Shown: positions 36,257 to 45,423, numbered from the stretch's first letter. The stretch is DNA of 64,000 nucleotides from Arthrobacter sp. Leaf234 (GCF_001422665.1 NZ_LMLU01000005.1:372001-436000); one strand, 5' to 3'. Numbers and translations are program-made. The notes: a model not told the origin generated them from the letters alone.

Positions 36257-37105
36257 ATGGCACTTGGCGCTAATCCGGTCTTCAACGGAAAGACCTTCCG
36301 TTCCGCGACCCGAGGCAACCAGGCGGCAGGATTCGGCACCGCGACCTATGCCGGGCAGGCGGTCGCGAACCAGCAGCAGCTGGAGCACATGTACAACCAG
36401 CCGTCGGCGGGTCCGGCCCAGACCGGACGGATGACGTTCGACGACGTCATCGTGAAGACGCTGCTCTGCCTCGGTGTCGTCCTGGTCGGTGCGGCGATCC
36501 CAGCGTTCGTCCTGCCCGGGCTCGCGCTCCCCCTCATGGTGGTCGGAGCCCTCGGTGGATTCGTCCTCGGGCTCGTCAACGCCTTCAAGCGGGAGCCGTC
36601 TCCCGCGCTGATCATCGCGTACGCGGCCCTCGAGGGTCTCTTCGTCGGTGGCTTCACGATGTTCCTCGAGGCCCAGTTCCCCGGGATCGCGATGCAGGCC
36701 GTGCTCGGCACGCTCGTGGTCTTCGGCGTGACCCTCGCGCTGTTCAAGAGCGGCAAGGTCCGCGCGACCCCGAAGGCGATGAAGTTCTTCATGATCGCGA
36801 TGATCAGCTACGCGCTGTTCTCGCTCGTGAACCTCGGGCTGATGCTGTTCAACGTCACCGACGATCCCTGGGGCCTTCGCGGCGCCGAGATCGCGGGGAT
36901 CCCGGTCGGTGTGATCATCGGTCTCCTGGCCATCGGTCTGGCTGCCTTCTCCCTGATTATCGATTTCACCTCGATCAGTGAGGGCGTCCGTCAGGGCGCG
37001 CCGATGAAGTACTCCTGGACCGCTGCTTTCGGCCTGACCGTCACGCTGATCTGGCTGTACGTCGAGATCCTCCGCGTCCTCGCGATCCTCCGCGGCAGCG
37101 ACTGA
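36257..37105 (+). CDS. Bax inhibitor-1/YccA family membrane protein
   Basis: TMBIM-family protein of 282 aa with seven membrane helices after a soluble N terminus of about 60 residues (FNGKTFRSATRGNQAAGFGTATYAGQ). Family blocks: IAYAALEGLFVGGFTMFLE, KFFMIAMISYALFSLVNLGLMLF and the C-terminal acidic pair region LIIDFTSISEGVRQGAP, which in bacterial BsYetJ holds a pH-sensitive calcium leak gate. Function here is inferred only from the family. ATG 36257 follows GGAGGA (10 nt). It is divergent from livH and ends in a strong hairpin. Confidence 0.9.
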   Translation: MALGANPVFNGKTFRSATRGNQAAGFGTATYAGQAVANQQQLEHMYNQPSAGPAQTGRMTFDDVIVKTLLCLGVVLVGAAIPAFVLPGLALPLMVVGALGGFVLGLVNAFKREPSPALIIAYAALEGLFVGGFTMFLEAQFPGIAMQAVLGTLVVFGVTLALFKSGKVRATPKAMKFFMIAMISYALFSLVNLGLMLFNVTDDPWGLRGAEIAGIPVGVIIGLLAIGLAAFSLIIDFTSISEGVRQGAPMKYSWTAAFGLTVTLIWLYVEILRVLAILRGSD

Positions 37106-37153
37106 GGCTCACGCACCTGGCTCCGGGCAGATCCGGGGCCGAAGCGCTCTTCT

Positions 37154-37196
37154 ACGACGAAGGACCCGCAACCGGAGGGTGCGGGTCCTTCGTCGT
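37154..37196. terminator. bidirectional terminator between Bax-inhibitor gene and galK
   Basis: Perfect 17-bp stem (ACGACGAAGGACCCGCA and complement) with a 9-nt loop between converging genes. Confidence 0.88.
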
Positions 37197-37228
37197 TCCC
37201 GGGCGGGATCCGACCGGGTCTGCTCTGC

Positions 37229-38386
37229 TCAGGCCACCCGCGCGGCGCCGGCGCCGGGAAGCACGCTGAAGATCACCGGGGACCGGAATCCGGCGGCGGA
37301 GAACGCACCTTCGACGGCGTCCCGGATGGCGGTGACGTCACCGACCCGCGCCAGCGCGATCGCCGCACCGCCGAAGCCGCCACCCGTCATGCGCGCCCCG
37401 ATGGCTCCCGCGTCGAGCGCGGTGTCCACGGCGGTGTCGAGTTCGGCGCAGGAGATCTCGAAGTCGTCCCGCATCGATGCATGGCTCGCGATGAGGAGCG
37501 GGCCGATCTCCGCGGGTCCCTTCTCGCTGAGCACCCTCACGGTGTCCTCCACCCGGGCGTTCTCCGTCACGATGTGCCGGACGCGCCGGAACGTCTCCTC
37601 GTCCAGCAGCCCCGCGGCCTCCGCGAGGTCCTTGACGGACAGGTCCCGGAGCGCAGGGACTCCCATCAGCTCGGCGCCGAGTTCGCAGGAGCGGCGGCGG
37701 GCCGCATAGCCACCCGTCGAGTGCGAGTGGCTGACCCGGGTGTCGATGACCATGAGCTCCAGTCCGGCGCCCTCGAGGTCGAGCGGCACGAGCCGGGATT
37801 CGCCGGAGCGGCAATCGAGGAACACGGCATGCCCCGCCTCGCCGAGCAGCGATGCGGACTGGTCCATGATGCCGGTCGGCGCCCCCACCATGCGGTTCTC
37901 GGCGAGCTGCCCGATGCCCGCGAGTTCCCGCCGGGAGATGCCGGCGTGTGCGAGGTCATTGGCGGCGACGGCCACGGAGCACTCGAGGGCGGCCGAGGAG
38001 GACAGTCCGGCGCCCACCGGCACCGACGAGTCCACCAGGAGGTCCATGCCCTGGATCCGGTAGCCCGACTGCTCCATGGCCCACAGGACGCCGAGCGGGT
38101 AGGCGGCCCAGCCGTCCACGCCGCCTTCCTCGAGACTGTCGAGGTCCGCGGTCACGGGAGCCTCGTCCGGCGCGAAGGTCGAGGCGACGCGGACCAGGCG
38201 GTCGGTGCGCAGTGCCGCGGCGACGGTCGTCGAGTGGTTGATGGCGAAGGGGAGGACGAAGCCGTCGTTGTAGTCGGTGTGTTCGCCGATGACGTTGACG
38301 CGGCCGGGGGCGGCCCACAGGCCGTCCGGCTCCGTGCCGAACCGATCGGTGAAGGCAACTGCGAGGTCGTGCGGTGTGGAGGTCAT
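37229..38386 (-). CDS. galK: galactokinase
   Basis: GHMP-family kinase phosphorylating galactose at C1, first step of the Leloir pathway. The 385-aa protein has the galactokinase signature PGRVNVIGEHTDYNDGFVLPFA (about 28-49), the ATP-binding GHMP motif PVGAGLSSSAALE, and the C-terminal MTGGGFGGAAIAL. Start ATG 38386 overlaps the galT stop by 4 nt. It is the last gene of the unit deoR-galT-galK. Confidence 0.96.
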   Translation of the reverse strand: MTSTPHDLAVAFTDRFGTEPDGLWAAPGRVNVIGEHTDYNDGFVLPFAINHSTTVAAALRTDRLVRVASTFAPDEAPVTADLDSLEEGGVDGWAAYPLGVLWAMEQSGYRIQGMDLLVDSSVPVGAGLSSSAALECSVAVAANDLAHAGISRRELAGIGQLAENRMVGAPTGIMDQSASLLGEAGHAVFLDCRSGESRLVPLDLEGAGLELMVIDTRVSHSHSTGGYAARRRSCELGAELMGVPALRDLSVKDLAEAAGLLDEETFRRVRHIVTENARVEDTVRVLSEKGPAEIGPLLIASHASMRDDFEISCAELDTAVDTALDAGAIGARMTGGGFGGAAIALARVGDVTAIRDAVEGAFSAAGFRSPVIFSVLPGAGAARVA

Positions 38387-39546
38387 GCCTGGTCCTTCCG
38401 GGCTGGTGCAGAGCGTGGTGCCGATACCTGAACCGGCGTGAGCGGCGTGGCTGCGCGGAGCGCGTCGGCGACCTTCTCGGGGGTCGTGTCGTTGATGAAG
38501 GCGCCCATCGCCGCCTCCGAGCCGGCGAGGAACTTGAGCTTGTCGGCAGCCCTGCGCGGCGAGGTCAGCTGCAGGTGCAGGTAGCTCGCGGGGCGGAGCA
38601 CGTCATCGATCGGTGCCTGCTGCCAGGCGGCGATGTACGGCGTAGGAGTGGGGTAGAGGGCGTCGAGCCGGCCGAGCAGTTCGAGGTAGACGGTGGTGAG
38701 CTCGTCGCGCTCCTCGCCGGTGAGGCCGGCGATGTCCGCGACCTGGCGATGGGGAACCAGGTGCACCTCGAGGGGCCAGCGGGCCGCGAACGGCACGAAG
38801 GCGCTGAAGTGCTCTCCTTCGATCACCATGCGGTCACCGGATGCCCGCTCGGCCGCGAGGGCCTGGCCCATCAGGGTCTGCGTCCCGTCGGAAGCCTCGA
38901 AGAACGCGTGCGCCCGGGCGGCGAGGGTCGCCGCACGCGGCGGGATGAACGGGTAGGCGTAGATCTGGCCGTGCGGGTGGAGCAGGGTCACACCGATGTC
39001 GGCGCCGCGGTTCTCGAAGCAGAAGACCTGCTTGATGCCCGGCATCGCGGACAGGGCCTCCGTCCGGTGGGCCCAGGCGTCGATGACGGTCCTGGCCCGC
39101 TCGGGACTCAGCGACCCGAAGGACCCCTCGTGGGCCTGATCGAACGCGACGACCTCACACCGGCCGAAGGCCGTCGTCGTCGTACCCCATTCCGGTGCGT
39201 CCGGCAGGTGGCCGAGGTCGGGGCCGAAGGAGGAGAACCGGTTCTCGAACACCACCACCTCGTAGTCGGAGGCGGGGATCTCGGACAGGTTCGCGGGCGT
39301 CGTCGGGCACAGGGGGCACTGATCAGCGGGGGGCAGGTGCGTGCGCGACTGCCGGTGCGCGGCGACGGCGATCCACTCGCCGGACAGTGCGTCGAACCGG
39401 GCGGTGCCGGACGGGCCTCTCGGCGGGAGTCCGCGGGCATCGCGGACGGCGGCGGCGTCGCGGTGCCGCGCGGCGCTCTCCTCCCGCGCATCGAAGTAGA
39501 TCAGCTCGCGCCCGTCGGACAGGCGGGTGGGGGTGATGTGGGTCAT
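38383..39546 (-). CDS. galT: galactose-1-phosphate uridylyltransferase
   Basis: Transfers UMP from UDP-glucose to galactose 1-phosphate. The HIT-superfamily active site HPHGQ is at 190-194 (H192 is the nucleophile), preceded by CFENRGADIGVTL, and a zinc-type CPLCP motif is near residue 80. The 387-aa length fits. The ATG overlaps the stop of the upstream regulator gene and the stop overlaps galK, both by ATGA. galE, the epimerase, is not in the window. Confidence 0.95.
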   Translation of the reverse strand: MTHITPTRLSDGRELIYFDAREESAARHRDAAAVRDARGLPPRGPSGTARFDALSGEWIAVAAHRQSRTHLPPADQCPLCPTTPANLSEIPASDYEVVVFENRFSSFGPDLGHLPDAPEWGTTTTAFGRCEVVAFDQAHEGSFGSLSPERARTVIDAWAHRTEALSAMPGIKQVFCFENRGADIGVTLLHPHGQIYAYPFIPPRAATLAARAHAFFEASDGTQTLMGQALAAERASGDRMVIEGEHFSAFVPFAARWPLEVHLVPHRQVADIAGLTGEERDELTTVYLELLGRLDALYPTPTPYIAAWQQAPIDDVLRPASYLHLQLTSPRRAADKLKFLAGSEAAMGAFINDTTPEKVADALRAATPLTPVQVSAPRSAPARKDQA

Positions 39547-40343
39547 GGGCGTTCTTCCGGATCGGGGTCGGGGACGGGGTCGAAGAGGATGCGGGTCAGG
39601 GCGGTGTAGTCGTCACCGGGCGGATGGTCGGTGACGAGCACCGCGGCGGCGTTCAGCGGAGCCACGCGCGCGAGGCTCACGACGCCGATCTTGCTGGCGT
39701 CGGCGAGGACCACGAGTTCTCCGCAGGTCCGCGCGAACGCCTGGTTCGTGTCCGCCTCGGCGAGGTTGGGGGTGGTGATGCCGGAGGACGCGTCCACCCC
39801 GTGCGCCCCCATGAAGCAGAGGTCCGCCCGCAGGGAGGAGATGGCGCGCGTGGCGAGCGGACCGACGAGCGCCTTCGACGGCGTCTGCTGGCCACCCGAG
39901 AGCAGGACCTGAGGCCGGTCCCCGCCCGGCGCTCCGGCGTCGAGCCGGTGCAGTTCGTCCGCGAGCGGCAGCGAATTGGTGATGACGGTCAGACCTGGTA
40001 CCCGGGCCAGGAGGGGTGCGAGGGCGTAGGTGGTACTGCCGCCCGTGATCGAGACCGTCATGCCCGGGCTCAGCAGGGACACGGCCGCCTCGGCGATCCG
40101 CTGCTTCGCCTCCCCGCCACGGGTCCTGTTGACGTCGAAGCCCGCCTCCACGGAACTCAGGCTCCCCGGGCGGACGGCTCCGCCGTGGACCCGGACGAGA
40201 GCGCCCCGCGCCTCGAGGACGTCGATGTCCCGCCGGACGGTCATCTCCGACACGCCGAGGTCGAGGGCCAGGCCGCTGACGCGGACCGCAGGACGCCGGA
40301 CCAGCCGGTCGAGGATCATGGCGTGGCGTTCCGCTGCGAGCAC
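39543..40343 (-). CDS. DeoR/GlpR-family transcriptional regulator of galactose genes
   Basis: DeoR-type repressor of 266 aa: an N-terminal helix-turn-helix (AERHAMILDRLVRRPAVRVS, SEMTVRRDIDVLEARG) and a C-terminal DeoRC sensor domain (ITGGSTTYALAPLL, VLLSGGQQTPSKALVGPLA, DLCFMGAHGVD, ADASKIG). Sensor domains of this family bind phosphorylated sugars, so galactose 1-phosphate is a plausible effector; this is inference from the operon. The start is GTG 40343 with GGGAGGA 6 nt upstream, not the ATG at 40376. First gene of the operon with galT and galK; a repeat resembling DeoR half-sites overlaps its promoter. Confidence 0.88.
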   Translation of the reverse strand: MLAAERHAMILDRLVRRPAVRVSGLALDLGVSEMTVRRDIDVLEARGALVRVHGGAVRPGSLSSVEAGFDVNRTRGGEAKQRIAEAAVSLLSPGMTVSITGGSTTYALAPLLARVPGLTVITNSLPLADELHRLDAGAPGGDRPQVLLSGGQQTPSKALVGPLATRAISSLRADLCFMGAHGVDASSGITTPNLAEADTNQAFARTCGELVVLADASKIGVVSLARVAPLNAAAVLVTDHPPGDDYTALTRILFDPVPDPDPEERP

Positions 40344-40393
40344 GACTGTTCCTCCCGTCCTTCCTCTCCCGATCATCCGAACGAGTCCGCACG

Positions 40394-40415
40394 GAAACGA
40401 ACAAAACCTATCATA
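40394..40415 (-). promoter_or_regulatory. promoter and candidate DeoR-type operator of the gal operon
   Basis: On the minus strand a -10-like TATGAT (40410-40415) is followed by GGTTTTGTTCGTTTC (40394-40408). TTTTGTTCGTTTC resembles the GTTCGTTTT-type half-sites of DeoR-family repressors (LacR, FruR). It covers the expected transcription start, as expected for autorepression. Confidence 0.45.
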
Positions 40416-40464
40416 TGGCGTGACGCCACCACCAGAGCCGGGCGATCGGGATCACTGGGCGCAG

Positions 40465-40476
40465 TAGCATCGCTGC
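40465..40476 (+). promoter_or_regulatory. -10 element for leaderless galM
   Basis: TAGCAT at 40465-40470, 6-nt spacer, ATG 40477. It is divergent from the deoR-galT-galK promoter, about 55 bp away. Confidence 0.6.
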
Positions 40477-41463
40477 ATGACCACGCCGGCCCCCGATGCC
40501 ACCTCCGCCGTCACCTCCGCTGCCGTCTCCGACCCGTCGACCGGGCACTCCCCGCACGCGCCCCGACCCGCCAGCGGCATCAATGTCACCCTGCGGTCGG
40601 GACCCGCCACCGTCGTCGTCGCGAGCCTGGCGGCAGCCCTGCGCTCCTACGAGTACGACGGCGTCGCGCTGACGGAGACCTGGGGCGATGCCGACATCCC
40701 GGCCGGAGGCGGCGGGATCCTCCTCGCGCCCTGGCCGAACCGCGTGGCGGGCGGGCGCTGGATGCTGGACGGGAAGGAGCAGCGGCTCGACATCACGGAG
40801 CCCTCGAAGGGCAACGCGAGCCATGGGCTGCTCCGTAACACCGGCTACCGGGCGGTGGACGTCGGGCCGTCCAGGGCCGTCCTCGAAGCGGAGATCTTCC
40901 CGCAGCACGGGTATCCGTTCCACCTGATGCACCGCGCCACCTACGAGCTGACGGAGGAGCAGCTGACCGTGACCCAGCACCTGAGCAACCTCTCGGCCAC
41001 CCCCGCTCCCTTCGCACTCGGAGCGCATCCCTACCTGAAGATCTCCGGCGTACCGACCGAGGACCTGACGCTGACGGTGCGCGCGGACAGCCGGTTCGAG
41101 ACCGACGAGCGATCCATCCCCACGGGCAAGGTCGCCGTCGCCGGCCAGTACGACCTGCGGCACGGGCAGCGCATCGGCGACATCCGCTTCGACACCGCCT
41201 TCACCGACCTCGCATCCATGCGGGAGCGTCATGAGCACGTGCTCTCGGCTCCCGACGGCCGCAGCGTCACCCTCTGGGCCGAGGCCGCCTTCGCCTACGC
41301 CCACGTGTACATCAGCACCAGCTACCCGGGCGTGGACACCGCCGTGGCGATCGAGCCCATGACGGCACCGGCCGATGCGCTCAACTCGGGCGAGGGTCTC
41401 CGGTGGCTGCAGCCGGGTGCCTCCTTCGCCGCTTCATGGGGCATACTGCCAGGTCTCGAATAG
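40477..41463 (+). CDS. galM: aldose 1-epimerase
   Basis: Mutarotase family protein of 328 aa, converting beta- to alpha-galactose/glucose before phosphorylation. Family features: LLAPWPNRVAGGRW, ASHGLLRN with the catalytic His, FALGAHPYLKISG with the second His, and the late Glu in VAIEPMTAPADALN. The first 34 residues are a disordered Ser/Ala/Pro tail. The start is fixed by the leaderless -10 signal. It sits head-to-head with the regulator-galT-galK operon and completes a galactose locus apart from galE. Confidence 0.9.
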   Translation: MTTPAPDATSAVTSAAVSDPSTGHSPHAPRPASGINVTLRSGPATVVVASLAAALRSYEYDGVALTETWGDADIPAGGGGILLAPWPNRVAGGRWMLDGKEQRLDITEPSKGNASHGLLRNTGYRAVDVGPSRAVLEAEIFPQHGYPFHLMHRATYELTEEQLTVTQHLSNLSATPAPFALGAHPYLKISGVPTEDLTLTVRADSRFETDERSIPTGKVAVAGQYDLRHGQRIGDIRFDTAFTDLASMRERHEHVLSAPDGRSVTLWAEAAFAYAHVYISTSYPGVDTAVAIEPMTAPADALNSGEGLRWLQPGASFAASWGILPGLE

Positions 41464-41498
41464 GGGAGGGGCCGGCCTTCTATGGAAGGATTGGCCCC

Positions 41499-42821
41499 AT
41501 GCAGCGCCTCCCCGGAGCGAAACCACAGCGCGTGCTCCAGCGTGCTGTGAGCCGCGGCGCTGCGGCACTGCCCGAGCCCCTGCCGCAGCCTCCCACCGGG
41601 CTGCGTCCCCGGCGTGTCGAGGACCGGAGCGACGTCCCCTTCGCCCTCCGCGTCGCCGCCTCCTGGTCCTGGCGCCTCGGGCTCGTGATCCTCGTGGCAG
41701 GAGTGCTCATCTTCCTGCTGAGCCAGGTCTCCCTGCTCGTCATACCCCTCATGATCGCGGGTCTGGTCGCGGCACTCCTGATGCCGCTGAAGAACATCCT
41801 GCGGCGTCGGCTGCCGAACGGACTGGCCGTCGGCGCGACACTGGTCACCTTCTTCGGTGTGATCACCGGTGCGCTGCTGCTCGTCGGCCAGCAGCTCGCC
41901 GTCGGGTTCGCCAGCCTGTGGAGCCAGGCGCGGGAAGGTCTCCAGCAGACGCTCGACAGCCTGGCCCAGGGTCCGCTCCGGCTCACCACGTCGCAGATCG
42001 ACCAGTACCTCCAGGACCTCGGCGGTGCCGTGCAGAACAACAGTGCCTCGATCCTCAGCGGCGCCCTGTCCTTCGGCACGACCGCGGGGCACGTCGCGGC
42101 AGGGACCCTGCTCACGGTGTTCGCCCTGATCTTCTTCCTGCTCGACGGCGGTCGTATCTGGCGGTTCGTCGTCGGGCTCGCGCCCTCGAGGGCCCGCGCA
42201 GCCGTGGACGGCGCGGGCCGCCGCGGTTGGACGTCGATGGCGAGCTACGTCCGCGTGCAGATGCTCGTCGCGGCCGTCGACGCCGTCGGGATCGGGGTAG
42301 GCGCAGCCATCATCGGTGTCCCGCTCGCCCTGCCGCTCGGGGTGCTGGTCTTCCTCGGCTCCTTCATCCCGATCGTCGGCGCGCTCGCCACGGGATCCGT
42401 CGCCGTCCTGCTCGCGCTGGTGGCGAACGGCTGGGTGAACGCGCTGATCATGCTGGCCATCGTGCTGCTCGTGCAGCAGGTGGAGGGCCACATCCTGCAG
42501 CCCCTCATCATGGGACCCGCCGTCGCGCTCCACCCGCTCGCCGTCGTCCTCGCGGTGGCCGGAGGGACGCTGCTCGCAGGGATCCCGGGTGCGCTGTTCT
42601 CCGTGCCGGTCCTCGCGGTGCTGAACACGTCCGTCCGCTACATCGCGCACCGGGCCTGGGAGTACGATCCGGTCGTGACGGTGGAGGGCGGACCGTACAC
42701 CGGTGGATCCGGGATTAGGGAGCCGGCGACGGCGGGGCACGAGAGCCCCGCAGCGCCGGCCAGCACCCCGGATCCCCGCGCCTCCGAGGCGCCCCTCCTC
42801 CAGGAAGAGACCGCACCGTGA
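41499..42821 (+). CDS. AI-2E (UPF0118/PerM) family transporter
   Basis: Membrane protein of 440 aa with about eight helices of the AI-2E/PerM family: two N-terminal helices (VILVAGVLIFLLSQVSLLVIPLMIAGLVAALLMP), a long cytoplasmic/periplasmic segment, and the C-terminal block VFLGSFIPIVGALATG plus VEGHILQPLIMGPAVALHPLAVVLAV. Some relatives export autoinducer-2, others act as sodium/proton antiporters; substrate unknown. ATG 41499 has GGAAGGA 8 nt upstream. An acidic/Pro tail of 45 residues ends the protein. Its stop overlaps ilvA by 4 nt. Confidence 0.88.
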   Translation: MQRLPGAKPQRVLQRAVSRGAAALPEPLPQPPTGLRPRRVEDRSDVPFALRVAASWSWRLGLVILVAGVLIFLLSQVSLLVIPLMIAGLVAALLMPLKNILRRRLPNGLAVGATLVTFFGVITGALLLVGQQLAVGFASLWSQAREGLQQTLDSLAQGPLRLTTSQIDQYLQDLGGAVQNNSASILSGALSFGTTAGHVAAGTLLTVFALIFFLLDGGRIWRFVVGLAPSRARAAVDGAGRRGWTSMASYVRVQMLVAAVDAVGIGVGAAIIGVPLALPLGVLVFLGSFIPIVGALATGSVAVLLALVANGWVNALIMLAIVLLVQQVEGHILQPLIMGPAVALHPLAVVLAVAGGTLLAGIPGALFSVPVLAVLNTSVRYIAHRAWEYDPVVTVEGGPYTGGSGIREPATAGHESPAAPASTPDPRASEAPLLQEETAP

Positions 42822-44158
42822 CCGACCAGACCGTCGCCCTCCGCACGAGCACCCCGGGTTCGCCCGACCCCACCCACGCCGGCAGCGCCGTCCGCACCCA
42901 CCCCGACGCCGCCGTCCCGGCCCTCTCGGTCACGCTCGCCGACGTCGAGGCGGCCCACCGCACGCTCGACGGCGTCATCGCGCGCACACCCATCGAGCAG
43001 TCACGCGCGCTCGGACGGCTGACCGGGTCCACGGTGTCCTTCAAGTGCGAGAACCTGCAGCGCGCCGGATCCTTCAAGGTCCGCGGCGCCTACAACCGGA
43101 TGGCGAAGCTGACAGAGGCCGAGCGAGCCCGCGGCGTGGTCGCCGCCTCGGCCGGTAACCACGCCCAGGGCGTGGCGGTGGCCGCCGCCCGCCTGGGCAT
43201 CTCCGCACGGATCTACATGCCGCTCGGCGTCGCCCTGCCGAAGCTGGCGGCGACCCGCGGGCACGGCGCGGAGGTGATCCTGCACGGCCACACGGTGGAC
43301 GAGGCGCTCGCCGAGGCGAAGAGGTACGCGGACTCCACCGGCGCCGTGTTCGTGCACCCGTTCGACAATGTCGACGTCGTGGCGGGTCAGGGCACCATCG
43401 GGCTCGAGATCCTCGAGCAGGTGCCCGACGTCGACACGATCCTCATGGGTGTCGGCGGCGGCGGACTGCTGGCCGGCGTCGCCGTGGCCGTCAAGGCGCG
43501 GGCGAAGGAACTGGGCCGCGAGATCCGCGTCATCGGTGTCCAGGCGGAGAACGCGGCGGCGTATCCGCCGTCCCTCGCGGCGGACGCGCTCGTCCCGCTC
43601 ACCAAGGTCTCCACGATCGCCGACGGCATCGCCGTCGGCCGGCCGGGCCAGCTGCCGTTCTCGATCATCCGCGAACTCGTCGACGACGTCGTCACCGTCA
43701 GCGAGGACTCCCTGGCCCGCGCCCTGATCTTCCTGCTGGAACGCTCCAAGATGGTCGTCGAGCCGGCCGGTGCCGTCGGCGTGGCGGCCCTGCTCGACGG
43801 CAAGCTGACCGAGGACGGAGCCGATCCGGGGAACACCGTCGTCGTGCTCTCGGGCGGCAACATCGACCCGATGCTGATGCTCAAGGTCATCCAGCGCGGA
43901 CTCGCGGCGGCGGGACGCTTCCTCGTGGTGCGCATGCTGCTCGACGACCGGCCGGGATCCCTGGCCACCATCTCGCGCATCATCGCCGAATCGGATGCGA
44001 ACGTGACTGGCGTGGACCACACGCGCGTGGGCGGGTCGATCAGCATGGGCGACGTCGCCATCACCATCAACATGGAGACCAAGGGCGACGAGCACTGCGA
44101 GCAGGTCCTCAGCAACCTGCGCGCCGAGGGCTTCCAGCCGGTGGTCATCCAGGGCTGA
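42818..44158 (+). CDS. ilvA: threonine ammonia-lyase (catabolic-type with ACT domain)
   Basis: PLP enzyme converting threonine to 2-oxobutyrate and ammonia. The 446-aa protein shows ENLQRAGSFKVRGAYN with PLP Lys K87, AASAGNHAQGVA, VGGGGLLAG (phosphate loop) and a C-terminal ACT-like domain from about 365 (FLVVRMLLDDRPGSLATISRI). One ACT domain and this length are typical of the TdcB/actinobacterial IlvA form. A 40-residue low-complexity leader precedes the fold. GTG 42818 overlaps the transporter stop (GTGA). 2-oxobutyrate feeds isoleucine synthesis; no other ilv genes are nearby. Confidence 0.93.
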   Translation: MTDQTVALRTSTPGSPDPTHAGSAVRTHPDAAVPALSVTLADVEAAHRTLDGVIARTPIEQSRALGRLTGSTVSFKCENLQRAGSFKVRGAYNRMAKLTEAERARGVVAASAGNHAQGVAVAAARLGISARIYMPLGVALPKLAATRGHGAEVILHGHTVDEALAEAKRYADSTGAVFVHPFDNVDVVAGQGTIGLEILEQVPDVDTILMGVGGGGLLAGVAVAVKARAKELGREIRVIGVQAENAAAYPPSLAADALVPLTKVSTIADGIAVGRPGQLPFSIIRELVDDVVTVSEDSLARALIFLLERSKMVVEPAGAVGVAALLDGKLTEDGADPGNTVVVLSGGNIDPMLMLKVIQRGLAAAGRFLVVRMLLDDRPGSLATISRIIAESDANVTGVDHTRVGGSISMGDVAITINMETKGDEHCEQVLSNLRAEGFQPVVIQG

Positions 44159-44169
44159 TCGACGGCACC

Positions 44170-44769
44170 ATGACACTCCTCGCGCGTCGCGCCCGCACGG
44201 GCCTGATCACCGTCCTCGGACTCGTCGGCGTCATGTGGGCCGTGTTCTTCCTGAATCTCCTGCTCGGCAACCGTCTCGTGCGGACGCTCGGGATCGGACC
44301 ACGCGAGGTGGACGGACTCGACGGCGTCGTCTTCGGCCCGTTGCTGCACGGCGGCGTGGAGCACCTCGCGAGCAATTCCTTCCCGCTCGTGGTGCTCGGC
44401 TTCCTGGCCTTCCTCGAGGGCGCGCGGCGTTTCGTGGTCGCGGTCGGGATCAGCTGGCTCGTCTCGGGCCTCGGCACGTGGGTGTTCGGCGGGGGACTGA
44501 CCATCGGTGCGTCCGGCGTCGTCTTCGGCCTGTTCACCTACATGATCACGCGCGGCTTCTACAACCGGGACTGGAGGCAGCTCCTGCTCGCCGTCGTCCT
44601 CTTCATCGCCTACGGGTCCATCCTGTGGGGCGTCCTGCCGACCGTCGGCTCGAACATCTCGTGGCAGGCGCACCTGTCCGGGGCCGTCGGCGGGGTGATC
44701 GCGGCCTTCCTGCTCAAACGGAAGCGGCCCGCCCCGGTGGGGGCGGACCGCTTCGCGTCGGACCGGTAG
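44170..44769 (+). CDS. rhomboid-family intramembrane serine protease
   Basis: Six-helix rhomboid of 199 aa. Catalytic dyad: S115 in GASGVVFG and H168 in AHLSGAVGG; the conserved HLxxN is present as EHLASNSF (65-71). Rhomboids cut transmembrane segments of other membrane proteins; the substrate is unknown. ATG 44170 lies 11 nt after ilvA with no good ribosome site, so coupling to ilvA is likely. It converges on greA, and I see no strong hairpin between them. Confidence 0.92.
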   Translation: MTLLARRARTGLITVLGLVGVMWAVFFLNLLLGNRLVRTLGIGPREVDGLDGVVFGPLLHGGVEHLASNSFPLVVLGFLAFLEGARRFVVAVGISWLVSGLGTWVFGGGLTIGASGVVFGLFTYMITRGFYNRDWRQLLLAVVLFIAYGSILWGVLPTVGSNISWQAHLSGAVGGVIAAFLLKRKRPAPVGADRFASDR

Positions 44770-44779
44770 CGCGCGGGGA

Positions 44780-45268
44780 TCAGCCGGCGTACGGGGTCGC
44801 GGAGATGATCTCGACGGTGATCTGCTTACCGTTCGGCGCGGCGTAGGTGACGGTGTCGCCGGCCTTGGTGCCCTGGATCGCGGCACCCAGCGGGGACTTC
44901 TCGCTGTACACGTCGATATCGGTGTCGCCTGCGACCTCGCGGCTTCCGAGCAGGAAGTTCTCGACGTCGCCCGCGATCTTGGCGGAGACCATCATGCCGG
45001 GCTCCACGATGCCGTCGTCGGCAGGCGCCTCGCCGACGTGCGCGTCGTTGAGGAGTTGCGTGAGCTGGCGGATCCGGGCCTCGGACTTGCCCTGCTCCTC
45101 CTTGGCGGCGTGGTATCCGCCGTTCTCCTTGAGATCGCCCTCGGAGCGGGCCTGCTCGATGCGGGCCACGATCTCGGTGCGCCCGGGACCGGACAGGTGT
45201 TCGAGTTCGGCCTTGAGCCGGTCGTAGGACTCCTGCGTGAGCCAGGCGGCGGCGCTGTTCGTGGACAC
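44780..45268 (-). CDS. greA: transcription elongation factor GreA
   Basis: Rescues backtracked RNA polymerase by stimulating transcript cleavage. The 162-aa protein has the N-terminal coiled coil with the acidic tip (RSEGDLKENGGYHAAKEEQG) and the C-terminal globular domain (SPLGAAIQGTKAGDTVTY). GTG 45268 is preceded by AAGGAG with 7-nt spacing. Its promoter (45424-45452) leaves a leader of about 150 nt with a clear hairpin. Neighbours DUF4307 and mca are in the same arrangement as in mycobacteria. Confidence 0.96.
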   Translation of the reverse strand: MSTNSAAAWLTQESYDRLKAELEHLSGPGRTEIVARIEQARSEGDLKENGGYHAAKEEQGKSEARIRQLTQLLNDAHVGEAPADDGIVEPGMMVSAKIAGDVENFLLGSREVAGDTDIDVYSEKSPLGAAIQGTKAGDTVTYAAPNGKQITVEIISATPYAG

Positions 45269-45326
45269 GGATAACTCCTTAGGTACGGCCTCCGCCTGGT
45301 GCGGCGTGGCTCATGGTCGCTCCGCC

Positions 45327-45349
45327 GGCGGTGACACGGGGTCACCGCC
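45327..45349 (-). other. hairpin in the greA leader
   Basis: Perfect 9-bp stem GGCGGTGAC/GTCACCGCC with a 5-nt loop, in the middle of the roughly 150-nt untranslated leader of greA. It could affect leader stability or translation; no known RNA family is recognised. Confidence 0.5.
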
Positions 45350-45423
45350 CGGCAAGCAAACACCCCGCCTCGTGGGACCGGTTGCCCGGTACGCCGGTGA
45401 AGCGGGGCGATACGTATCCGTCC

